This document shows positions 1 through 6,262 of a stretch of 8,708 nt of DNA, piece after piece (the stretch's first letter is position 1; each line of letters opens with the position of its first letter). The notes below the pieces were generated by a model, which searched no databases, was not told the origin of the DNA, and saw only the letters and a program-made list of their open reading frames with translations. Position numbers and translations under genes: made by a program. The stretch comes from an uncultured Erysipelotrichaceae bacterium (GTDB taxonomy: Bacteria; Bacillota_I; Bacilli_A; Erysipelotrichales; Erysipelotrichaceae), in assembly GCA_934675465.1 (NCBI GenBank), contig CAKUQM010000055.1, positions 1-8,708 on the forward strand, written 5' to 3'.

Positions 1-2
1 AA

Positions 3-80
3 GAAGATTTAAAAGATAATTATGCTTATTATCTTAAGGGTAATAAGGGAAGGATATTAAAGACAATCGCTTATGAATAA
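3..80 (+). CDS. C-terminal end of an unidentified upstream gene (partial)
   Basis: An open frame enters from the left edge and runs 25 codons to TAA at 78-80. The visible end is mixed, charged and Tyr-rich, finishing in ...LKTIAYE. It shares the codon style of the genes that follow, and its stop overlaps the next start by 8 bases (ATGAATAA at 73-80), the arrangement of translationally coupled genes. That overlap is the main reason to treat it as a real gene end. Too little is present to name a family. If the small genes downstream are accessory or immunity-type partners, this would be the larger gene they belong to, but that is inference. Confidence 0.5.
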   Translation, partial: EDLKDNYAYYLKGNKGRILKTIAYE

Positions 81-306
81 GATTATTCTAAGATTTATTA
101 TTGTGAAGAAACAAAAGGCTTTGGAGGTTGTCTTCGATGGTCGTTTAACGATGGAGGAGAATTTCAAGTTACTTAGTGAAATATATGAGATTGGTTCAAT
201 AGAAAAGACCTATGTTGTGGATATTAATAAGAAGGTAGCTCTTAAGAAGGATATTCCTATTTCATCTTTCAATTTCAAGAATTTTAAGACACTTTATCTA
301 TTTTAG
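73..306 (+). CDS. Small 77-aa protein, possibly ubiquitin-like (YukD/EsaB-like) fold
   Basis: The function is not recognised. The 77 residues read as a beta-grasp pattern: a possible hairpin at about 3-21 (IILRFIIV, then ALEVVFDG), a helix at about 25-40 (TMEENFKLLSEIYEIG), strands around 46-60, and a last strand KTLYLF at the C-terminus. This length and order resemble the ubiquitin-like YukD/EsaB proteins of Bacillota type VII secretion, but I see no diagnostic residues and no other secretion gene in the window. The start overlaps the stop of the upstream frame by 8 bases. The nearest purine-rich stretch (46-54) is too distant for a normal ribosome site, so coupling to the upstream gene is likely. 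The next gene starts 6 bases after the stop. Confidence 0.55.
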   Translation: MNKIILRFIIVKKQKALEVVFDGRLTMEENFKLLSEIYEIGSIEKTYVVDINKKVALKKDIPISSFNFKNFKTLYLF

Positions 307-312
307 GTATGA

Positions 313-522
313 ATGAAAGATTGTAGTTTAAAAGTTTTATTACCTACCTTAAAGTTGTCAAAGAAGGAATATGGAATAGTATATCATGCGATAAATACCA
401 ACTATTATCCTAAACATTATCAAAATGAAATCATTTTCGAGTATATTGATGATTATGTATATATGGCAGAGAACAACGGGTATAATGAATATAGAATTGT
501 AAGGAGGAACAAAAACAAATGA
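313..522 (+). CDS. Hypothetical 69-aa protein
   Basis: This is an unrecognised small protein with a basic start and end and an aromatic, acidic middle (FEYIDDYVYMAENNGYNEYRIV, about residues 42-63). There is no signal peptide or membrane segment. It starts 6 bases after the previous stop behind only a weak AGG (305-307), so translation probably depends on coupling. Its final codons contain the strong AGGAGG (502-507) that serves the next gene, and its TGA stop overlaps the next ATG in an ATGA junction. That overlap supports it as a real member of the cassette. It could also be the remnant of a longer protein; nothing in the sequence decides this. Confidence 0.5.
   Translation: MKDCSLKVLLPTLKLSKKEYGIVYHAINTNYYPKHYQNEIIFEYIDDYVYMAENNGYNEYRIVRRNKNK
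502..507 (+). promoter_or_regulatory. Strong Shine-Dalgarno for the duplicated 69-aa gene
   Basis: A perfect AGGAGG lies 11 bases before the ATG at 519, inside the end of the preceding gene. It is the only strong ribosome site among the four small genes, which suggests the duplicated pair is translated more strongly than the two genes before it. Confidence 0.75.
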
Positions 523-728
523 CAAATAGAGAATTGCTACACCAAAAATTATTGGAAATAAATCCAGTGAATGATTTGACTATTGCGTGTGATGCCTTCT
601 TGGATACTGATGAAAAAGTAGATATCGTGTTAAACGATATATTGAGTGGTAAAATCAAGAATAATGATGATTTTGGTTATAAGGTTCTTGAGATTGATTG
701 CGGGCATGATGTAAGGGCTAGAAAATGA
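519..728 (+). CDS. Small acidic protein, first copy of a tandem pair (69 aa)
   Basis: The family is not recognised. It is a soluble, acidic, probably largely helical protein with no signal or membrane segment. It begins MTNRELLHQKLLEINP and carries a central acidic helix (about 29-45) and a C-terminal motif with Cys61 and DVR. Of the first 66 residues, 60 are identical to the next gene. Differences fall at 17, 21, 23 and 27, plus 48 and 63, and the last few residues diverge. At DNA level many differences are silent, so both copies seem to be kept by selection. It overlaps both neighbours by ATGA and is led by a perfect AGGAGG. It might be a small regulator, chaperone or immunity-like protein, but none of these can be shown. 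Confidence 0.75.
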   Translation: MTNRELLHQKLLEINPVNDLTIACDAFLDTDEKVDIVLNDILSGKIKNNDDFGYKVLEIDCGHDVRARK

Positions 729-937
729 CAAATAGAGAATTACTACATCAAAAATTATTGGAAATTAACCCACGAAATGACTTAAGAATTGTTTGTGATG
801 CATATTTAGATACTGATGAAAAAGTAGATATTGTGTTAAACGATATATTGAGTGGGAAGATTAAGACCAATGATGATTTTGGGTATAAGGTACTTGAAAT
901 TGATTGTGGTTTTGATGTTAGACCGAAAGAAAACTAG
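725..937 (+). CDS. Small acidic protein, second copy of the tandem pair (70 aa)
   Basis: This is the paralogue of the gene just upstream, starting with the same 16 residues and sharing the acidic middle and the Cys61-Gly62 motif. Changes at 17 (V to R), 21 (T to R) and 23 (A to V) make the N-terminal variable patch more basic than in copy one. The ATG overlaps the previous TGA as ATGA, with a modest TAAGGG (712-717) upstream, so it is coupled to copy one. Its TAG stop (935-937) lies inside the stem of the terminator that ends the cassette, making this the last gene of the unit. The function is unknown. Confidence 0.75.
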   Translation: MTNRELLHQKLLEINPRNDLRIVCDAYLDTDEKVDIVLNDILSGKIKTNDDFGYKVLEIDCGFDVRPKEN

Positions 938-955
938 AGAAATCTAGTTTTTTTT
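930..955 (+). terminator. Intrinsic terminator of the small-gene cassette
   Basis: A stem of AAAACTAGA with TCTAGTTTT closes a GAAA tetraloop (939-942) and is followed by further T residues to 955. The TAG stop of the last small gene is part of the left arm. The next gene's -10 box starts two bases after the T tract, so the unit boundary is very tight. Confidence 0.85.
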
Positions 956-956
956 G

Positions 957-978
957 TATAATGAAGATAACAAGGAGG
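957..978 (+). promoter_or_regulatory. Promoter -10 box and ribosome site of the 289-aa membrane protein
   Basis: A consensus TATAAT lies at 957-962, and a perfect AGGAGG at 973-978 is 6 bases before the ATG at 985. No good -35 is visible, since that spacing falls in the terminator hairpin. The arrangement predicts a leader of only about 16 bases. It also shows that the ATG at 961, which overlaps the -10 box, is not the start. Confidence 0.6.
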
Positions 979-984
979 TTCCTT

Positions 985-1854
985 ATGAAAAGAAAGTTAA
1001 GTCAATTAATATTTGTGTTCTTATGCATGATCATGATGTTTCCTATTGGCGTTAGTGGAGATACTGGTCCAAAGCCTTCTGTAACGATAAAGTTTAAGAA
1101 TATGGGTGATGAATTGTGCTATGGTACATTGTTGGCTAAGGAAGAGTCTACAGGTCCTGCAAGTGCTTGGAATGGTAGCAAAGAAGATATTAATTTAAAC
1201 TTTGTGGATAGAGATATTTGGGAAGCTTTTGTGAATTATAAAGATAGTGATGGTTTTTATTTTCTACAATGGGCTTGGCTTGTAAGTGATACAAAGGAAT
1301 TATCTTGGGGCTATTATCCACCTAATGAGTTTAAGGTTTTGTTGTATTATCCAGAATCGAATGCTTTTGTGGTGAGTGATATATGTAAAAGATATGCTTT
1401 TGATACCTATTACACAGTGGATATGGATGGTGTTGATATAAGTTCTATTAAATATGATGAAAGTTTAAGTGGTAATCAAAGACTTGATATGCATAAATCG
1501 TATGAATTTAAAAATGAAGTAAAGGCTTTAGGATGTAGAATGCTTATCACTGTAGTTGTTGAGGTTTTGATTGGATTATTGTTTAAATTTAGGAATAAGG
1601 AATTATTGTATATCTTATTGATTAATGTGATAACTCAAATTATTTTAAATGTTTTATTAAATGTATATACAGGATATGGCTACTATTTTGTTTATTTATT
1701 ACTAGAATTATTAGTGTTTGCGATAGAGGCTATCTTTTATTGTTTTGTGTTTAAAAAGAAGAAATGGCATTGTGTATTGTATACACTAGTGGCTAATGTA
1801 TCTTCTTTTGTGATTGGCTTATATTTGGCTAATTTATTGCCTGGTCTTTTCTAA
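985..1854 (+). CDS. Conserved envelope protein of unknown function, signal peptide and four C-terminal helices (289 aa)
   Basis: The start at 985 is chosen because AGGAGG sits 6 bases upstream and the protein then opens with a classic signal peptide (MKRK, hydrophobic to about residue 20, likely cut after VSG at 25). Residues 26-180 form an outside domain beginning DTGPKPSV. It has an aromatic stretch FYFLQWAW at 91-98, a WGYYPPNEF motif at 108-116 and two Cys (45, 134). Four membrane helices follow at about 184-200, 207-228, 233-256 and 263-285, with a basic KKKKW between the last two. From memory, proteins with this GPKPS start and four-helix end occur widely in gut Clostridia and relatives without a known function. 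It has its own promoter, and the wall glucosaminidase follows 38 bases downstream, which hints at an envelope role. Confidence 0.85.
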   Translation: MKRKLSQLIFVFLCMIMMFPIGVSGDTGPKPSVTIKFKNMGDELCYGTLLAKEESTGPASAWNGSKEDINLNFVDRDIWEAFVNYKDSDGFYFLQWAWLVSDTKELSWGYYPPNEFKVLLYYPESNAFVVSDICKRYAFDTYYTVDMDGVDISSIKYDESLSGNQRLDMHKSYEFKNEVKALGCRMLITVVVEVLIGLLFKFRNKELLYILLINVITQIILNVLLNVYTGYGYYFVYLLLELLVFAIEAIFYCFVFKKKKWHCVLYTLVANVSSFVIGLYLANLLPGLF

Positions 1855-1858
1855 AATT

Positions 1859-1886
1859 TTGTACTTTTTCACAATTATTGTAAAAT
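1859..1886 (+). promoter_or_regulatory. Candidate promoter giving a leaderless glucosaminidase mRNA
   Basis: TTGTAC (1859-1864), 16 bases, then TAAAAT (1881-1886). Transcription would be expected to begin about 7 bases after the -10 box, at the GTG start codon itself (1893). An 11-base inverted repeat ACAAT-T-ATTGT (1871-1881) fills the spacer and touches the -10 box; it may be an operator or chance in AT-rich DNA. Confidence 0.4.
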
Positions 1887-1892
1887 TTAAAG

Positions 1893-4592
1893 GTGCTAAA
1901 TTATAAGAAGACTTTAAGTTTTATCTTTTTAATAGTTGCGATTTTTGTATTCGCGGCTTTTGATGTACATGCTGAAGATGAATATAGTGTATATGACGCC
2001 TCAAATGGCGAGGTAATTGAGACTTTTGAACGCTATAATTCAGCATTAAGCTTTTACAATAATAATCTAGAGGATTATGAGAATTTGGTGTTAGCTCAAG
2101 GTGATACTGTTTTATTCATGGAATATGGTATCGTTGAGTTTCAAACCAATGATGAATGTAGCTTGAATGTGGGTTATCGTTCTTTAAGAAGAAATGACAC
2201 TACTTCTATTAATGGCTGTTACGGTAAGGATGGCTTATATCTTGATAGAAACGGTGATAATGTAAAGTTTGCCTATGCAGGAGATGTAGGTATTACTAGT
2301 TTTGATTCTGTTATCTTGCGTCCTTTTGATTCATTAAATGTAAGAGTGTCTTTATATCGTAATCTAGAGGGTGATTTAGCTCATCTTATTAAGACCCAAT
2401 TAAATAGTGACTATTACGCAAAGGTTTATAAACTAGATAAGGCTCCTGATTTTTTAGAAGAAAATAAAGATTATTATAGCTATGATGGTCATTATTTTTA
2501 TGAAGATTTCAAGGTGATGAGTGATGATTATAGAAGTGGTACTCATGAAAATGCGGTCAATAGCGAGGCTCCTTTTTATAGTTACTTCCAATATTTATCT
2601 TTTAGAAGTTTGTCAAATTATAGTGCTAAAGAGCTTGATGATTTCTTTAAGAATGAATTAAAGATAGTGGGTCGCATGGATAAATATAATGATGATATTA
2701 ATGATGGAGCTAATAATACCATTAATAGAAGTGAATATTATGACAATTTAGATTCTTTCTTTATCTATCAAAACATCTTTGGGACTAATGCGATGAATTC
2801 TTTGGCTATTTCAATGCGTGAGAGTTCTAGTGCTAAGAATCTCAAGACTTATGTGAATCATGATTTATTTACTAATAATGCCTATGATAATGATGAGGAA
2901 AGAAATGATAATGCTTATAAGAGTATAGATAAGTCTATCTATTCTTTTGATAAGTATATTTTGTCTAATCATAATGGTAATTATCATTCTTCTTTATATG
3001 GGGGAACTTTCTTGGGTGATAAGTTATCTGGTTATACTTTGTTTAATACTTTGGATGCTTATTATGGCGAGAACATATCTTCTAATTATTATTTGTTCGA
3101 TAAGGCCTTAGGTGGTAAGGATTTGGATTCTTATTGTCTGGGTATTATCTATGATTTAAATCGTTTAACTTTCTATAAGGATGAAGAATTAAGTAAACGT
3201 ATGTATCGCTTATATGATTTACATAATTATTCTTTGATTATCTTAGATGAGAATGAAAAGTCTTATAAGGTTCAAATTGATGCGAGTTTAAGTGCTGATT
3301 ATGAATATGACTTTGAAAAGAATGCGGCTTATGTTGATAAGGAAGTCTTTGATTTATTAATTAATGAAGATAAGATGCATGAAAATAAGCTTGAACAAAT
3401 TACTTATGACTTTGGTGATGGTTTATTTAATAATGAAAGTTCATTGAGCTTTAATAATTTAGAGGGTGTTGAATCACCTTTGATTAAACCTGTTAAAGAT
3501 GGTTTTGAATTTGTTGGTTTTGATCATGAAAATATAGCTCAATATAAGGAAATAAAGGGTATCAGTGTCTATGCCTTTCCTAATAATGAATTAGATGTGA
3601 ATTCATATTTAAACTTAGAGGACGCAAAGATCAGAATCAATTATGCCAATGGTTCTAATAGTATTAAGAATATTACTAGTGATATGATTAGTGGTTTTGA
3701 TAATACTTTGGTTGGTGAACAAGAGATTGCAATTACTTATTGTGGGGTAAGTGTTAGCCAAAAGATAAGTGTTGTAGAAAATAGTAACAAGGTAAAAATA
3801 GCTGATTTAGCTAATAAGAATATCAATTCATATAAGGAAAATGGAACTTATGATATTGATGATTTAGAGAAGTTAAAGGGCTATTTAAAGGATACAAAGT
3901 ATTATTTTGGCTTTGATGATTTAAGATTGTTGGATGAGATGTTGTTCAATGAATACAACGATTATTTAAATTTCGTGGTTTTCCAAAGCGACTTAGATGT
4001 ATCTATTTCAGGACTATGTGTTAATGTGGATACTAATTTAGCTAAAAGGACCTTGTTTGATGGGCTAATTAAGAATACTTATTATGTGCATATAAGGGAT
4101 ATTAGTAGATCTTCTTATAATAAGTTAGAAGAAATTGGTGAGGCTTATGGATTTGAGAGTGTTTGTGCCTTTAAGTCAACTTTCTCATTGAATTTAAGAA
4201 GAATTGATCAAGAAGGTGAAATGATTTATTCAATTAAGCCTAAGGACATGGACCCAAGCAGCATCTATAGTGTTTATTGTCTTGAAGAAAATGGTGATAT
4301 TGTTAAGTGCAAGACTTATTGGTCAAAGGATAGTGTGACTTTTATTGGACAGGGTCAGGGTTCTTATTTGTTGCTTAGAAAAAAGAGTGTTAATACTTAT
4401 ACTTTCGATTCTATTGATGAGAGTGTTAATCATGAAAATAATGATCCAGATACTCAACAATTTATCTTGTTGTTTGTGGCATACTTGATTGTTGAAATAT
4501 TTGGAATTATCAATATTCTTTATCATTACATCATTGAAGATAAGTTAAGAAAGAGTGCTCTAGAATATAAGAAGTTATTAAATCTAAAATGA
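1893..4592 (+). CDS. Secreted, membrane-anchored GH73-type N-acetylglucosaminidase (899 aa)
   Basis: This is predicted to hydrolyse beta-N-acetylglucosaminyl bonds in peptidoglycan outside the cell. A signal peptide spans 1-27 (cut after VHA). An N-terminal module at about 30-155 contains the INGCYG/LYLDRNGDNVKF pattern often attached to wall enzymes. The GH73-type domain lies at about 195-425. It has FYSYFQYLSFRS at 228-239, SMRES with probable catalytic Glu310 (aligning with the ALETG Glu of Atl-type enzymes), and AYDND at 330-334 matching the Atl AAYDND motif. A bacterial Ig-like segment lies at about 566-628, then an unassigned region to 835. A C-terminal membrane helix (856-880) with a basic tail is unusual for this family. 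The GTG start is forced by an in-frame stop at 1881-1883 and lacks a ribosome site. The final stop lies inside a shared terminator. The GH73 assignment is from motifs, not a search. Confidence 0.82.
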   Translation: MLNYKKTLSFIFLIVAIFVFAAFDVHAEDEYSVYDASNGEVIETFERYNSALSFYNNNLEDYENLVLAQGDTVLFMEYGIVEFQTNDECSLNVGYRSLRRNDTTSINGCYGKDGLYLDRNGDNVKFAYAGDVGITSFDSVILRPFDSLNVRVSLYRNLEGDLAHLIKTQLNSDYYAKVYKLDKAPDFLEENKDYYSYDGHYFYEDFKVMSDDYRSGTHENAVNSEAPFYSYFQYLSFRSLSNYSAKELDDFFKNELKIVGRMDKYNDDINDGANNTINRSEYYDNLDSFFIYQNIFGTNAMNSLAISMRESSSAKNLKTYVNHDLFTNNAYDNDEERNDNAYKSIDKSIYSFDKYILSNHNGNYHSSLYGGTFLGDKLSGYTLFNTLDAYYGENISSNYYLFDKALGGKDLDSYCLGIIYDLNRLTFYKDEELSKRMYRLYDLHNYSLIILDENEKSYKVQIDASLSADYEYDFEKNAAYVDKEVFDLLINEDKMHENKLEQITYDFGDGLFNNESSLSFNNLEGVESPLIKPVKDGFEFVGFDHENIAQYKEIKGISVYAFPNNELDVNSYLNLEDAKIRINYANGSNSIKNITSDMISGFDNTLVGEQEIAITYCGVSVSQKISVVENSNKVKIADLANKNINSYKENGTYDIDDLEKLKGYLKDTKYYFGFDDLRLLDEMLFNEYNDYLNFVVFQSDLDVSISGLCVNVDTNLAKRTLFDGLIKNTYYVHIRDISRSSYNKLEEIGEAYGFESVCAFKSTFSLNLRRIDQEGEMIYSIKPKDMDPSSIYSVYCLEENGDIVKCKTYWSKDSVTFIGQGQGSYLLLRKKSVNTYTFDSIDESVNHENNDPDTQQFILLFVAYLIVEIFGIINILYHYIIEDKLRKSALEYKKLLNLK

Positions 4593-4618
4593 AGTTCTAA
4601 GTGAACTTCATTTTAGAT
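4582..4618. terminator. Shared bidirectional terminator between convergent genes
   Basis: Perfect 16-bp arms (4582-4597 and 4603-4618) close a 5-base loop TAAGT. The GC-richer core GAAGTTC/GAACTTC is flanked by A4 on one side and T4 on the other, so either transcript sees hairpin then U run. Both stop codons are inside it: TGA (4590-4592) of the glucosaminidase and TAA (complement of 4613-4615) of the RqcH-like gene. Confidence 0.85.
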
Positions 4619-6235
4619 AGCTTTAATGATTAAATCATCATCTAATTCTGGGTCAATAAAGATGGTTTTATAGTTCTTTATAGTCACAAAACCAGGTTTA
4701 GTCCCTTTAACTTTCTTAAGGTTTTTCGCAAGACAATAGTTAACAGGAACGCTAGAAGATAGTCTACCATTAGAGAAATAGGCAGCTAGATTAGCACACA
4801 TTCTTAATACTTCTTCACTTGGATTGTCGGTATTAACTACAAGGTGGGCACCATGATAATCTTTGGCATGGAACCACATGTTATTAGGCTTGGCATAAGT
4901 AAAGCTTAGATAATCGTTTTGAGTGTTGTTTTTGCCAAAGGTGATGATAGAACCCTTGTATTCAACTTGATAAAGATTAATTTTCTTATTCTTTTTAGGC
5001 TTATTAACTTTCTTTCTAAGGTAGCCATATTTAATCAATTCTTCTTTAATCTCTAGGGCATCAGTATAACTTGCGATATCTAATTGTTCCTTTAAAGCAT
5101 TGAAGTATTCAAACTCTTTCTTGGCAATATCAAGTTGTTCCTCAATATAAACTTTACCTTTTCTTTTCTTGGTATAGTTAGTGAAATATTTGTTGGCATT
5201 TTGTTTAATTGAAAGTTTTGGGTCCAACTTAATCTTTTTAGAATTGCCATCATAGTCAATTATTTCAATCTTCTTTAAGCCCTTTTGTTCAAGATTAGAA
5301 TAAGTGTATAGTAAATCACCGTTTTCCTTATCTTCATTTAGATTTTCACTATCAATAAGACTTTGATTAAGTTTAATTACCTTAGTATCAAAGTGTTTAA
5401 TTTGTCTTTTTACAAATTTATAGATGTCTTCAGTAACTGTCTTAATTCTTTCTTTTTCATTGGCTTGATAATAAAGAGTGTCGAAACCTTTTTCGATTGA
5501 ATATTCTTTATATCCCTTGTTTAGATAGGTTAAGGGAATAATATGATAATCGTTGTTGTCTGAGATATATAGTTTATTAGAATCTTTAATTTCATTTAGT
5601 ATATCCTTATATTCTTCACCATTAGACATACGATAACGTATTTCTTCTTCTAATTGTTTAGAAAAGCCTTGGATTTGTTTAACTAACGATTCGTTGAAGT
5701 CAATTTGATTATCTGAGAATGGATTTAATTTGTTTTGGTTTTCAGGTAAATCAAAGTTAGCTCCTTGTAAGATAGTTCTCTTATTATTTAGATAAGGTGG
5801 TATCTTCTTAAGGGCATCAATAATCTTGTTAGTTTCTTTATCAATAAGAATCAAATTTGCATACTTACCCATTAGTTCTACGCTTAACACATAATTTTTT
5901 TCATCATATAGTTCGTTAAGTGCTCTTATTTCTAGAAGTAAATAACGATCATAATTATTTTGAGTGATTGAAGTGATAATACCATTGGTTAAGTATTTTC
6001 TTAGTACCATTACAAAAGTAGATGGTTCTTCAAAGTTAGTATAGTTTTCATTAGATAGAGAAATATGGTTATATACACTGTGTAAAGAAATAACCAAGTT
6101 TGTACGTACTCTATCTGCATGTACATTAAAGATAACTTCAGTGTTTGAAGTAGAGTTAATTTTGTTTATACGCATTGGTAAGTGCGTTTCAAGTTCTTCT
6201 TTTACTTTATTTAATATAATTCCATCAAGTGCCAT
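4613..6235 (-). CDS. rqcH: RqcH/NFACT ribosome-associated quality control protein (540 aa)
   Basis: NFACT family, annotated in older records as fibronectin-binding protein FbpA. In Bacillus, RqcH binds stalled 50S subunits and directs addition of C-terminal alanine tails that mark nascent chains for degradation. An NFACT-N domain spans about 1-200 with the hallmark DR pair at Asp96-Arg97 (NNYDRYLL), needed for tRNA binding in the family. A charged helical middle lies at about 260-400. The NFACT-R domain lies at about 415-530 with NDYLSF, MWFHAKDYHGAHLVV (453-467) and GTKPGFVTIKNYKTIF (511-526). Length is close to the roughly 570 of Bacillus. The ATG is preceded by TATAAT only 6 bases away and no ribosome site, predicting a leaderless mRNA. 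It is divergent from gmk, and the two genes are also close together in Bacillus. Confidence 0.93.
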   Translation of the reverse strand: MALDGIILNKVKEELETHLPMRINKINSTSNTEVIFNVHADRVRTNLVISLHSVYNHISLSNENYTNFEEPSTFVMVLRKYLTNGIITSITQNNYDRYLLLEIRALNELYDEKNYVLSVELMGKYANLILIDKETNKIIDALKKIPPYLNNKRTILQGANFDLPENQNKLNPFSDNQIDFNESLVKQIQGFSKQLEEEIRYRMSNGEEYKDILNEIKDSNKLYISDNNDYHIIPLTYLNKGYKEYSIEKGFDTLYYQANEKERIKTVTEDIYKFVKRQIKHFDTKVIKLNQSLIDSENLNEDKENGDLLYTYSNLEQKGLKKIEIIDYDGNSKKIKLDPKLSIKQNANKYFTNYTKKRKGKVYIEEQLDIAKKEFEYFNALKEQLDIASYTDALEIKEELIKYGYLRKKVNKPKKNKKINLYQVEYKGSIITFGKNNTQNDYLSFTYAKPNNMWFHAKDYHGAHLVVNTDNPSEEVLRMCANLAAYFSNGRLSSSVPVNYCLAKNLKKVKGTKPGFVTIKNYKTIFIDPELDDDLIIKAI

Positions 6236-6241
6236 AGAATA

Positions 6242-6249
6242 ATTATACT
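6242..6249. promoter_or_regulatory. Symmetric, overlapping -10 boxes for divergent rqcH and gmk
   Basis: ATTATACT reads as TATAAT on the minus strand (6247-6242) and TATACT on the plus strand (6244-6249), sharing four bases. Minus-strand initiation would fall at the A of the rqcH ATG (6235). Plus-strand initiation would fall near 6256, about 7 bases before the gmk ATG at 6263. The -35 matches are poor in both directions. Bidirectional promoters built on -10 symmetry are known in bacteria; applying that here is inference. Confidence 0.5.
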
Positions 6250-6262
6250 CGATAGTAGTACA

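Larger units (their letters stand above)
519..937 (+). repeat. Tandem gene duplication (about 206-base period)
   Basis: Two head-to-tail units, 519-724 and 725-937, align along their length without internal gaps except near the 3' end. The first 16 codons encode identical residues, and much of the DNA difference is in third codon positions. The duplication is therefore not fresh, and both frames have stayed open. Confidence 0.9.

Noticed and set aside
13..35. Perfect 8-bp inverted repeat AAGATAAT/ATTATCTT
   Set aside because: It is AT-rich, inside the coding tail of the first gene, and not followed by a T run; probably chance.
431..658. 75-codon open frame on the minus strand
   Set aside because: It lies antisense to the coupled small genes, crosses the junction of two of them, and has no ribosome site or family resemblance.
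961..984. Earlier ATG for the 289-aa membrane protein
   Set aside because: It overlaps the TATAAT box and would put the perfect AGGAGG inside the gene; the start at 985 also gives a proper signal peptide.
1871..1881. ACAAT-T-ATTGT inverted repeat as a defined operator
   Set aside because: It is well placed in the promoter spacer but too short and AT-rich to assign to any regulator; kept only as a note on the promoter.
4323..4526. 67-codon open frame on the minus strand
   Set aside because: It is antisense to the C-terminal part of the glucosaminidase gene, including its membrane helix, and encodes a low-complexity Ile/Asn-rich product.
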